From a bacterium (lineage in GTDB: Bacteria; Calditrichota; Calditrichia; RBG-13-44-9; J042), in NCBI GenBank assembly GCA_015485355.1, contig WFTQ01000072.1, forward strand, positions 1 through 64,000: 64,000 nucleotides of DNA, written 5' to 3'. Position numbers and translations under genes: made by a program. Below are positions 28,165 to 35,822 of the stretch, piece by piece. The notes below the pieces were generated by a model. That model did not search any database. It had not been told where the DNA came from and was given only the letters and a program-made list of their open reading frames with translations. The first letter of the stretch is position 1. Each line of letters begins with the position of its first letter.

Positions 28165-29040
28165 ATGGAACGCGTTTATATCACGGGTGCTTCGGGTTTT
28201 CTGGGGCGTTATTTGTTGAAATATGCCCCGAAAAAATATCGCATATTGGGGCAATATCGCCAGCATCCCCTACGCCTCACTCAGGGACATGTGCAGGTGA
28301 CGCGGCAGGATTTAGCGGCGGACGAGTGGGCCCCCTTGTGGCAATTCTCCCCTCAGGCCATCATTCATACGGCGGCCCAGGCCTCGATCGACGCCTGCCA
28401 GTTACATCCTCAGGAAGCCTGGGAGGTGAATTACCGGGTCACCTGCAAATTGGTGGATCTGGCCAAAAGGATCGGTGCCCGCTTTCTGTTCCTTTCATCG
28501 GATGTCATCTTTGATGGGCAGAAAGGCAACTATCAGGAAGACGATCCGCCGGCGCCTTTGAATGTGTATGCGGAAACGAAGGTGGCGGCCGAAAAGTATA
28601 TTCTGGATCATCATCCCGATGCGGTGGTGATCAGACCGGCTCTGTTTTATGGTCAATCGTTGAATGGACGCCCCTCCTTTACGGAGGTGATTTATAAAAA
28701 CCTGAAATCGGGCAAATCGGTATACCTGTTCACCGACCAGTTTCGAACCCCGGTGTTGGTGAATAACCTGGCCACCGCCCTGTGGGAATTGGTGGCCTCC
28801 GATTATCGAGGGATTTTGCACATCGGGGGAAGTCAGAAAGTTTCCCGCTATGAAATGGGATTGATTTTGTGCGATGTCTTCAATTTGCCCCGGAACTTGA
28901 TTATTCCCATTCCTTCGGATCAGGCCAATCAGGCGGCGCCTCGTCCCAGGGATTGCTCGCTGAACATCGAACGAGCCCGATCGGTATTGAAAACCCGCTT
29001 ACTGGACGTGAAATCCGGGTTAAATCTGGCTTTTCACTGA
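28165..29040 (+). CDS. RmlD-like NAD(P)-dependent sugar reductase/epimerase
   Basis: Extended short-chain dehydrogenase of 291 residues in the dTDP-4-dehydrorhamnose reductase superfamily. It has the Rossmann motif TGASGFLGRYLL (7-18), the active-site serines in LSSDVIFDG (110-118) and the catalytic YAETK (135-139), plus a substrate-binding C-terminal part. No other nucleotide-sugar gene is nearby, so the substrate is open; an RmlD-type keto-sugar reductase or a methionine adenosyltransferase beta-like role are both possible. It is likely co-transcribed with the preceding gene. Confidence 0.85.
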   Translation: MERVYITGASGFLGRYLLKYAPKKYRILGQYRQHPLRLTQGHVQVTRQDLAADEWAPLWQFSPQAIIHTAAQASIDACQLHPQEAWEVNYRVTCKLVDLAKRIGARFLFLSSDVIFDGQKGNYQEDDPPAPLNVYAETKVAAEKYILDHHPDAVVIRPALFYGQSLNGRPSFTEVIYKNLKSGKSVYLFTDQFRTPVLVNNLATALWELVASDYRGILHIGGSQKVSRYEMGLILCDVFNLPRNLIIPIPSDQANQAAPRPRDCSLNIERARSVLKTRLLDVKSGLNLAFH

Positions 29041-29303
29041 ACTTGCAAATCTTTACGCTTTTCGATTCTTTCGGGACCCTATACCTCTCACAACTATCGT
29101 TCCGGTATAGCGCGGGGCGGGCATTTTCCGTGAACCCACACGGCCTATCCCGTCCGGAAACGATTGATGGGCATCGGCGGAAACGGTGAAGGAATGTCCC
29201 ACCCCGCCGGATGAATGGAGTCTTCGAACCCGAAATGGGGGGAGGAATGTACCTGGGGGAAATGCCCGGTTCTCTTAAAAACCGGTCAATATTTTTAAAT
29301 GCC
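29041..29303. other. spacer before the rplU promoter, no gene seen
   Basis: About 260 bases without a credible frame or RNA. The only functional-looking element is the rplU promoter at its right end. Confidence 0.4.
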
Positions 29304-29332
29304 TTGACTCAATATTGCCAGGGTGTTAAATT
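29304..29332 (+). promoter_or_regulatory. predicted rplU-rpmA promoter
   Basis: TTGACT (29304-29309), a 17-nt spacer ending in TG-T, and TAAATT (29327-29332). It is almost identical to the promoter at 33854-33882. Confidence 0.7.
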
Positions 29333-29386
29333 TCGCCGCTTGCATTAAGGCGAAGTCGAACATAATAACCGGGGAGTTGAGTGCCC

Positions 29387-29701
29387 ATGTATGCGATTGT
29401 GGAGATTGCCGGTAAACAGTTCCGGGTGCAGAAAAACATGCAGATCAAAGTGCCTTTGTTGCACAAAGAAGTGGGAGAAACAGTAGCGTTTGATCGGGTA
29501 TTGTTAATGGCCGATGAAGAGGGGGTTAAAGTGGGACGACCGCTGGTGGAAGGTGTCAAGGTCATGGCAACGGTGGTGGAGAATGGGCGGGAAAAGAAGA
29601 TCATTGTTTTTAAAAAGAAGCGACGTAAAGGCTATCGGAAAAAAAGAGGGCATCGGCAACATTTTACCCGAATCCAAGTGGAAGATATTGTGACGGCATA
29701 A
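29387..29701 (+). CDS. rplU: 50S ribosomal protein L21
   Basis: Ribosomal protein L21, 104 residues, binding 23S rRNA domain I. It shows the canonical N-terminus MYAIVEIAGKQFRVQ and the conserved basic C-terminal FKKKRRKGYRKKRGHRQ. The ATG at 29387 fits the family start and has GGGGAG about 10 bases upstream; an in-frame GTG two codons earlier is less likely. It forms the usual L21-L27 pair with rpmA. Confidence 0.98.
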   Translation: MYAIVEIAGKQFRVQKNMQIKVPLLHKEVGETVAFDRVLLMADEEGVKVGRPLVEGVKVMATVVENGREKKIIVFKKKRRKGYRKKRGHRQHFTRIQVEDIVTA

Positions 29702-29721
29702 TCTTTTAGGGAGGTGATCCT

Positions 29722-29979
29722 ATGGCCCATAAAAAAGGACAGGGCAGTTCCCGAAACGGTCGCGATAGTCAATCCAAGCGTCTGGGGGTGAAGACGTTTG
29801 GGGGTGAATATGTGACCGCGGGGAGTATTTTGGTGCGTCAACGGGGAACCAAATTCCATCCCGGCCGTAATGTGGGCCGTGGTGGTGACGACACCCTGTT
29901 TGCGTTGATCGATGGGGTTGTGAAATTTGAACGTAAAGATAAAAAGCGATTGAAGGTCAGCGTTTACCCGGCCGGTTAA
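29722..29979 (+). CDS. rpmA: 50S ribosomal protein L27
   Basis: Ribosomal protein L27, 85 residues, whose N-terminal tail reaches the peptidyl-transferase centre. The start [16 protein letters not shown] is the mature form seen in most bacteria; no cleavable N-terminal extension of the Firmicutes type is present. A strong AGGGAGG ribosome-binding site lies upstream, and an intrinsic terminator follows at 30003. Confidence 0.99.
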   Translation: MAHKKGQGSSRNGRDSQSKRLGVKTFGGEYVTAGSILVRQRGTKFHPGRNVGRGGDDTLFALIDGVVKFERKDKKRLKVSVYPAG

Positions 29980-30002
29980 GACAGCCGTTATTTGGGGCAG
30001 CG

Positions 30003-30031
30003 AAGGGAATCCAACGGATTCCCTTTTTTTC
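30003..30031 (+). terminator. intrinsic terminator after rpmA
   Basis: Ten base pairs (30003-30012 with 30016-30025), a 3-nt loop (AAC) and a run of seven T. Confidence 0.9.
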
Positions 30032-30067
30032 TTTGATGGGGAAACCGATAACCAAAAGGAGGCCACC

Positions 30068-30748
30068 ATGCCAAAACTTACGTTTTTAGGTCACGCGGCT
30101 TTCTTGATCGAGGGAAGTAAGGGGAAGCTGATTATCGATCCCTTTTTGGAAGGCAATCCCAAAGCCCCGTTAAAACCCTCCGATGTGAAAGTCGATTACG
30201 TATTGCTTACCCATGGCCATGGCGATCATCTGGGAGACGCCGTGGCGATTGCCAAGGCCAACAACGCGTCCGTTATTGCTCCCTTTGAACTGGCCACTTA
30301 TTGCCAGAACCAGGGCGTGGAGAAGGTGCATCCCATGCACATCGGCGGTGGATTTAACTTCCCTTTCGGTCGTCTTAAGTTAACCATTGCGCATCACGGT
30401 TCGATGACTCCAGATGGAACCTATGCAGGCAATCCTTGTGGTTTTCTGGTTACTCTGGACGGTAAAACCATATACCATGCCGGGGATACGGGACTGTTTT
30501 ACGATATGAAATTGATTGGTGAAATGCACCGCATTGATGTTGCTCTTTTGCCCATCGGGGATAATTTTACCATGGGGATTGAAGATGCGGTGAAGGCCAC
30601 GGAATTTCTTCAGCCCCAATTGGTTGTACCCATGCATTATCAAACATTCGATGTCATCAATGTGAATCCCGAGGTGTTTGTCAAACAGGTGAGTTCAAAA
30701 GGGTTTAACGCAAAAGTGGTCCCTCCCGGAGAATCGTTCGAGATTTGA
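30068..30748 (+). CDS. UPF0173-type metallo-hydrolase
   Basis: Beta-lactamase-fold metal-dependent hydrolase (226 residues, usual family length). It has the metal motif HGHGDH (49-54), a second-site histidine in AHHGSM, the aspartate in YHAGDTGLF and a C-terminal MHYQTF histidine. Members are predicted hydrolases with undefined substrates. An AAAGGAGG-like site precedes the ATG. It is closed by an intrinsic terminator at 30787. Confidence 0.92.
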   Translation: MPKLTFLGHAAFLIEGSKGKLIIDPFLEGNPKAPLKPSDVKVDYVLLTHGHGDHLGDAVAIAKANNASVIAPFELATYCQNQGVEKVHPMHIGGGFNFPFGRLKLTIAHHGSMTPDGTYAGNPCGFLVTLDGKTIYHAGDTGLFYDMKLIGEMHRIDVALLPIGDNFTMGIEDAVKATEFLQPQLVVPMHYQTFDVINVNPEVFVKQVSSKGFNAKVVPPGESFEI

Positions 30749-30786
30749 TGAACCACCATATCCCGGCATAAGGATGACCGTATGGG

Positions 30787-30823
30787 CAATCCGGGCTTTT
30801 CGGCGGTCCGGATTGTTTTTTTT
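30787..30823 (+). terminator. intrinsic terminator after the UPF0173 gene
   Basis: Eight base pairs (30787-30794 with 30808-30815), a 13-nt loop and eight T. Confidence 0.8.
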
Positions 30824-30950
30824 AATGGGCGGGCAACCGATGGAGATGAGCCGTCAAGACCGGGCCCGAAAAGCAAACGGGTGAAAGGAACGATTGAATC
30901 CGGGAAAAAATCCCGTTGGAAAATGTCCCCCCTTGACTTAAGTTTTTACT

Positions 30951-31868
30951 ATGCGATACCGAATTTCCGGCATACAAAAGTTACAGAGTCAGATGTGGAC
31001 CGATATATCCATGAGCCTGAAGAGGGGTGGACTCTCCCTGTTGGCCGGGAAGTATTCCGGGATTTGTGATCGATATTTGCAACTGAGCAGAACAATCCCC
31101 TGGGAGGAACTGACCGTGGCCTCCCGTGCCGCCCTTTGGAACATCGAAGGGTGGTTGCGCTGGCTGCAGGGCAACGATCATCCCCTGGTGCAGCTACAGC
31201 AAATTTTTGAGTCGCAACGGCTGCTGCTTTCCCCGCGGTTTCGAGACCGACCCATCTTGATTAAAATCCGTGCCGGCGAAAAATTGTCCCATTCCATCAA
31301 ATTCGAGGGACATTTGATTCTGGTTGAAATTTCTTTATTAACCGTTCACTGGGATGTCCAGTACTTCCAGATATTGGCCGGTCTGTTGTTCCGAAAATTA
31401 TCCCGTAGAAAGATTCATCCAGAGGTGTGGAATCAGTTTTATGCCGTGCAGGAGTTTGAACTCTCCCGAATGCCTCGTCCCGCCGCTGTCCCGGATTCGG
31501 ATGCTCAACTGGAACGAGTGTTTGATGAACTGAATCGAAGGTATTTTGATGGAAAGCTCGGCAAGCCGTTTTTGCGGTGGGGCCGTCGCGCGGGGAAACG
31601 CCAGTTGGGCTATTATGATCCGATAAAACATGAGATTGGGATCAACCCCCTGCTTAAACACCCGGAAGTTCCCTGGTACGTCTTGGAAAATGTATTGTAT
31701 CACGAAATGCTGCATATTTACTATCCGCCGTACGTCAAAAATGGTCGTCGGGTGCAACACGACCGAAAATTCCGAACCCTGGAGAGGCGGTATGCCCACT
31801 TTGAGAAAGCCCGGGTCTGGATCAACCGTCATTTTCATCGGCACCTGCGTCGGGGATGGATTGACTGA
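30951..31868 (+). CDS. SprT-like zinc peptidase domain protein
   Basis: A protein of 305 residues. The C-terminal third matches the SprT/DUF45-like zincin fold: FDELNRRYFDGKL near 190-203, then HEMLH (251-255) with a probable third ligand H270 in the VQHDRKF motif. The N-terminal 170 residues are not recognised. There is no signal peptide, so a cytoplasmic location is likely; the natural substrate is unknown. The start is uncertain, because ATG codons at 30993 and 31011 are also possible and none has a clear ribosome-binding site. Confidence 0.75.
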   Translation: MRYRISGIQKLQSQMWTDISMSLKRGGLSLLAGKYSGICDRYLQLSRTIPWEELTVASRAALWNIEGWLRWLQGNDHPLVQLQQIFESQRLLLSPRFRDRPILIKIRAGEKLSHSIKFEGHLILVEISLLTVHWDVQYFQILAGLLFRKLSRRKIHPEVWNQFYAVQEFELSRMPRPAAVPDSDAQLERVFDELNRRYFDGKLGKPFLRWGRRAGKRQLGYYDPIKHEIGINPLLKHPEVPWYVLENVLYHEMLHIYYPPYVKNGRRVQHDRKFRTLERRYAHFEKARVWINRHFHRHLRRGWID

Positions 31869-31987
31869 TCTTGAGAGGGATTTGCATCGTCAATCCCCCG
31901 TTATTCTTCGGAGGTGTGGAAACGAGATGCTTTCCCCATTCCGGGTGGGAGATTCGTTCCAAGGATGTGATTCAAATGGAATAATTT

Positions 31988-33823
31988 ATGGGTGATCATT
32001 GGAAGAAAACCGCCTTCATGGATGACGATAGAATCGCGCAAAAGTCTTACGATTATCGCTTGTTCTTACGGTTGTTGCGATATGGCCGGCCTTTTGTGCC
32101 GCTCATTGCCGCCGCTGTGACGCTGATTGTAGTGGCCGCCGGGTTGGAGATCGTAGGCCCCTATCTGACCCGCATTGCGGTGGACCGTTATATTTTAACC
32201 GGCGATTCCCAGGGGCTGCTCACCATCATTCTATTGTATATACTGGTGTTGCTGGGAAGCTTTGGCGTTCGTTACGGGCAGATTCTGTTGACCCAATACA
32301 TCGGGCAGAAGATGATCTATGATCTGCGCGATCAGATCTTTTCTCACCTCCAGAGGTTGCATCAACAGTTTTTCGACAAAAACCCGGTGGGTCGGCTGAT
32401 GACCCGGGTGACCTCCGATGTGGAGGCTCTGAATCAAATGTTTACCCAGGGAATCGTCATGATCTTTGGGGACGTGTTTTTAATCACCGGCATCGTTATG
32501 ATGATGTTCTCCTTGCACTCTGGATTGGCTTTGTGGACCCTTTCGGTGTTGCCGTTGTTATTTCTGGCCTCCTTTTTATTCCGCAAAAAAGTCCGGCGGG
32601 CGTATAATCAGGTGCGTTTTCATTTGGCGCGTATAAACGCATTTTTGCAGGAACGCATATCCGGCATGCCGGTGGTGCAGGCCTTCAACCGGGAAGATCG
32701 GGATTTCGCAGAATTTCGATCCATCAACTGGAAATATACCGAGGCCTTTATTCGCACCATTTTTTATTACGCCTTGTTCTATCCGGCGGTGGAATTGATC
32801 AGCTCTGCGGCCCTGGCTCTCATCATTTTCCGGGGGGGATGGCTGATTCTGGATGGAACCGTAACCCTGGGTATCTTGATTGCCTTTATTCAATACACCC
32901 GAATGTTTTTTCGTCCCATTTCGGATTTATCGGAAAAGTACAATATTCTTCAGGCGGCATTGGCCGCCTCGGAGCGGATCTTTCACTTGTTGGACATTCC
33001 ACCGGCGATCGTGACGCCGGCGGAGGGATATCGCCGGACCCGCCTGGAAGGGCATATTCAGTTTCGCAACGTCTGGTTTGCTTATTACGACGATTGGGTG
33101 CTTCGAGGCATTCACCTGGATATTCTTCCAGGCCAGCGGGTGGCTTTGGTGGGACATACCGGCGCCGGTAAGACCACCCTGGTGCGCTTGATCGGGCGGT
33201 TGTACGATATTCAAAAGGGCCAAATTTTAATCGATGGGGTCGATATTCGGGATTGGGATGTACACAACCTGCGAAGCCACATGGCGGTGGTGCTTCAGGA
33301 TGTGTTTTTGTTTTCGGGAACGGTGCTGGAAAATATTCGTCTGGGCCACAACGACATTACCCGAGAGCAGGTGATTCAGGCGGCGAAAATGGTCAACGCG
33401 CATGATTTTATTACGACATTGCCCGGGGGGTACGACGCCGAAATCAAAGAACGCGGCGGGAACCTGTCCCTGGGACAAAAACAGTTGTTAAGCCTGGCCC
33501 GGGCCCTGGTGATGAATCCGGAGGTGTTGATTCTGGATGAAGCCACCGCCAACATCGATAGTGAAGCCGAGGCCCTCATTCAAGAGGCATTGCAGGTGGT
33601 GTTGAAACATCGCACCGCCATTGTGATTGCCCATCGTTTGTCTACCATCCAGTCTATGGATAAAATCGTCGTCCTGCATAAAGGACGCGTTCGGGAAGTG
33701 GGGACTCATCAACAATTGTTACGTAAACGGGGCATTTATTATAAATTGTATCGTCTGCAATATCAGGGACCCCTTGCCGTTCGTCGGCATCCCGGAAGCC
33801 TTGTGGAAAAAGGAAAAGGATAG
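31988..33823 (+). CDS. MsbA-like ABC exporter (fused permease-ATPase)
   Basis: Half-transporter of 611 residues that would work as a homodimer or with a partner outside the window. Six membrane helices lie at about 35-300. The nucleotide-binding domain has the Walker A GHTGAGKTT (389-397), the signature LSLGQKQLLSLARAL, the Walker B VLILDEATANID and the switch histidine in AHRLST. Close relatives flip lipid A, other lipids, drugs or peptides; the substrate cannot be read from sequence. The start at 31988 is the most 5-prime plausible ATG; 32018 is an alternative. Confidence 0.93.
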   Translation: MGDHWKKTAFMDDDRIAQKSYDYRLFLRLLRYGRPFVPLIAAAVTLIVVAAGLEIVGPYLTRIAVDRYILTGDSQGLLTIILLYILVLLGSFGVRYGQILLTQYIGQKMIYDLRDQIFSHLQRLHQQFFDKNPVGRLMTRVTSDVEALNQMFTQGIVMIFGDVFLITGIVMMMFSLHSGLALWTLSVLPLLFLASFLFRKKVRRAYNQVRFHLARINAFLQERISGMPVVQAFNREDRDFAEFRSINWKYTEAFIRTIFYYALFYPAVELISSAALALIIFRGGWLILDGTVTLGILIAFIQYTRMFFRPISDLSEKYNILQAALAASERIFHLLDIPPAIVTPAEGYRRTRLEGHIQFRNVWFAYYDDWVLRGIHLDILPGQRVALVGHTGAGKTTLVRLIGRLYDIQKGQILIDGVDIRDWDVHNLRSHMAVVLQDVFLFSGTVLENIRLGHNDITREQVIQAAKMVNAHDFITTLPGGYDAEIKERGGNLSLGQKQLLSLARALVMNPEVLILDEATANIDSEAEALIQEALQVVLKHRTAIVIAHRLSTIQSMDKIVVLHKGRVREVGTHQQLLRKRGIYYKLYRLQYQGPLAVRRHPGSLVEKGKG

Positions 33824-33853
33824 ACTTTCCCCTCCCGGGGGCCAACTTTTCTA

Positions 33854-33882
33854 TTGACTCAATTTTGGGGAGGTGTTAAATT
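33854..33882 (+). promoter_or_regulatory. predicted promoter of the 33903 gene
   Basis: TTGACT (33854-33859), a 17-nt spacer and TAAATT (33877-33882), near-identical in both boxes and flanks to the rplU promoter. The transcription start would fall near 33889, excluding ATG 33873 as the start codon. Confidence 0.7.
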
Positions 33883-33902
33883 CACTGAAAATATGGAGGC
33901 TG

Positions 33903-35261
33903 ATGTTGTCCGAGCGGTTCCAGAAAACGTTCATCTCGGTGCGGGAATTTATCGAGAGCTGGGATAAAGAGATCTATGAGCTGAACCATCTGGATTTTTT
34001 TATATATCTGCTGATCAACCACGTGGGCAATCGGCTGGATCGCCAATTTTTTACCCCCGACCGCCAGAACTCGCCGTTGTTTTTAGACTTCGAAAATCTG
34101 GGAACGTTGTGTTTTAATCTGGGCGATAGCCTGGAATATTTTCTTCAGGATCACTGCTTTGGAAGTTGTTCCTTGAATTGCCCTCTGGACATGGATAATA
34201 CCGTGCATTCGGAGCGCTACGAAGGCAATGACTGGATGCGGCGTCGCATTGATCTGTTACAATCCTTTTTGAATGGCAGTATGGTGAAGGAGCAATGCCT
34301 GCGTGTAGATATTATGAATCATGTTATCCTGGAGACCCTGGTGCAGTTCTATTCCGAAGAATTGGGGGTGGACTTCGGGGAAGATGATGTGGAGATGGTG
34401 GAATTGGCGGAATTCATTGAAAATGTGATCATCGATTTCATTCGACTGGAAGGCCAGGGGTTGTTACAGCGGCCCTTTGATTCGGCGATGGATTACTTCG
34501 AAGAGTTGCTGGACATTGATGAAGATTACGCGGGGGAAGATGAATGGCAGAATGAGGGGGAGGGCTGGACGGCATCTCCCAATGAGGATAGCTGGCAACA
34601 AAGCTTTGAAGAAATCTCCCGCACTCTGGAAAAATTCCTGGAAGATTACCAAATTCAGTCTCCGGATTCGCTGAGCTGGATGACGCAGGACGTTCGCCTG
34701 TTTCAAAAATATTTGATGGAAATCGGCGGGGTCTACGACATTTATGACCTTAAGGATGAACATATCCTGGAATTTCTGGCGTTCTGGCTGGTCAAGGAAT
34801 ATGTAATGGAAGACGAAGCCCAGGTACAACATGTTTTCCGTACCATGGCCCGATTGGTGACCTGGATGTACAACAATTATGGTCTGGATTTTCGGCGTCC
34901 TTTTCTGGAATATTATGAACAGGTGAAACGCGAAGTCCCCCGGGTGATCCGGGCGCTCAATACGTATCTGAACGAATACAATATTTTTAACGTGATGCTG
35001 AATCGGGATAACCCGGAGGTGGAACAAATTTCTGGATTTTTTGAGGTAAAACAATTGCACAGCCGCATTCACAAAATCATGGATCTGGCCGATGTCCATT
35101 TTTTTGCCGAATTAAAACAGGTTCAGTTCGATTCCTCGGCCTTTCTGAATCTCCGCCCCGGGGACATCCTCCACGCTACACTGATGAAGCAGGAGGGTCA
35201 CTGGGAAGTGCTGGAAATTCATTATATTTATCCGAATATCGCACGAACGTTTATCCATTAA
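33903..35261 (+). CDS. unrecognised acidic cytoplasmic protein
   Basis: A protein of 452 residues with no signal peptide or membrane helix. I do not recognise it. It is helix-rich and acidic, with a strongly acidic linker at about 215-245 (LDIDEDYAGEDEWQNEGEG) splitting two helical halves. Cysteines cluster at about 86-94 (FGSCSLNC), which could bind metal. The last 50 residues (LRPGDILHATLMKQEGHWEVLEIHYIYP) look like a small beta-barrel. ATG 33903 has GGAGG close by (3 bases). The frame begins at 33873, but the promoter -10 lies there, so the longer version is unlikely. It has its own strong promoter and stands alone. Confidence 0.7.
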   Translation: MLSERFQKTFISVREFIESWDKEIYELNHLDFFIYLLINHVGNRLDRQFFTPDRQNSPLFLDFENLGTLCFNLGDSLEYFLQDHCFGSCSLNCPLDMDNTVHSERYEGNDWMRRRIDLLQSFLNGSMVKEQCLRVDIMNHVILETLVQFYSEELGVDFGEDDVEMVELAEFIENVIIDFIRLEGQGLLQRPFDSAMDYFEELLDIDEDYAGEDEWQNEGEGWTASPNEDSWQQSFEEISRTLEKFLEDYQIQSPDSLSWMTQDVRLFQKYLMEIGGVYDIYDLKDEHILEFLAFWLVKEYVMEDEAQVQHVFRTMARLVTWMYNNYGLDFRRPFLEYYEQVKREVPRVIRALNTYLNEYNIFNVMLNRDNPEVEQISGFFEVKQLHSRIHKIMDLADVHFFAELKQVQFDSSAFLNLRPGDILHATLMKQEGHWEVLEIHYIYPNIARTFIH

Positions 35262-35270
35262 ATTTTTCTC

Positions 35271-35299
35271 TTGACAGATTCAAAATTTTGGAATATATT
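35271..35299 (+). promoter_or_regulatory. strong promoter of the small RNA gene
   Basis: TTGACA (35271-35276), a 17-nt spacer and TATATT (35294-35299): the best consensus match in the window. The predicted start near 35305-35306 coincides with the first base of the RNA's closing stem. Confidence 0.8.
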
Positions 35300-35304
35300 T
35301 GGAG

Positions 35305-35412
35305 TGGCAATGGGGCTCTCCCCTCAAAGAAAACCCTCCCTCCCTTGAAAATAATTTGAGATTTGGCCCCATTGCCAAAAGAGGGACATCCCAAGGATGT
35401 CCCTCTTTTTTT
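35305..35412 (+). ncRNA. candidate small RNA with C-rich apical loop
   Basis: A compact transcription unit of about 108 nt with promoter, folded body and terminator. Its 5-prime end pairs perfectly over 12 bp (35305-35316 with 35366-35377). A small internal loop leads to a 6-bp stem (35323-35328 with 35355-35360). The 26-nt apical loop exposes CCCTCCCTCCC (35334-35344), which is complementary to purine-rich ribosome-binding sites such as GGGAGG. The body is followed at once by a 12-bp terminator hairpin. No open frame of interest exists inside. A trans-acting regulator that masks Shine-Dalgarno sequences is the simplest reading; the family is unknown to me. Confidence 0.75.
35380..35412 (+). 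terminator. intrinsic terminator of the small RNA
   Basis: Twelve perfect base pairs (35380-35391 with 35395-35406), loop CAA and a run of seven T ending at 35412. The intron relic starts 3 bases later. Confidence 0.93.
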
Positions 35413-35415
35413 GGT

Positions 35416-35585
35416 GTGCGCCCGGCAAGGCGCCATCCCGTGAAGGTGACCGGATCAGGGAGAACCGGAAGTCCTCTATCGGCCCGGTATTGCCCCCCTC
35501 TGTCGGTTGGTGAACCAGGGTATACGGAATCGCTTGTACGATGGTGTGAGGGAACGGAGAGAACAAATACTCCTTCTGCTCGGTT
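35416..35585 (+). mobile_element. internally deleted group IIC-like intron relic
   Basis: The 5-prime end reads GTGCGCCCGGCA (35416-35427), like the boundary of bacterial group II introns. At 35514-35545 a 32-nt segment aligns without gaps to domain V of group IIC introns as I remember it (ACC..., GTATAC, GAA, GTACG, TGGT), followed by GTGTGAGGG and a domain VI-like hairpin (GGAG/CTCC). The end is near 35585 (CTCGGTT). Only about 170 nt remain: domains II-IV and any reverse-transcriptase gene are missing. Domain V has changes in its lower stem, including the catalytic triad region, so it should be inactive. Its place right behind a terminator hairpin fits the known insertion habit of class IIC. 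Confidence 0.75.
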
Positions 35586-35822
35586 GAATCCCCATCCGTA
35601 GGGGTTCTATTCCTCACATTCCCACATGAACCTCCCCGATCCCCTTGAAAGGGTTCGAAACGAGGAAATTGTAAGTTGTTTGCCAAAGATTCATCTATTG
35701 GGATTGGCCGGGAACCAACATTGGGAATGATCCGAAAGAATCCTATTCAGGAGGAACGGCGTGTAACAAACCCCGGCATCTTTCGTAGGTATGGAGCAGG
35801 TTGAAAATGCTGGGGCGACACC
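35586..35822. other. spacer after the intron relic, no gene seen
   Basis: About 235 bases with no credible frame. I cannot identify the upstream exon border or other element with certainty. Confidence 0.35.

Noticed and set aside
30933-30960. TTGACT before the SprT-like gene as a promoter
   Set aside because: No acceptable -10 box 16-18 bases downstream.
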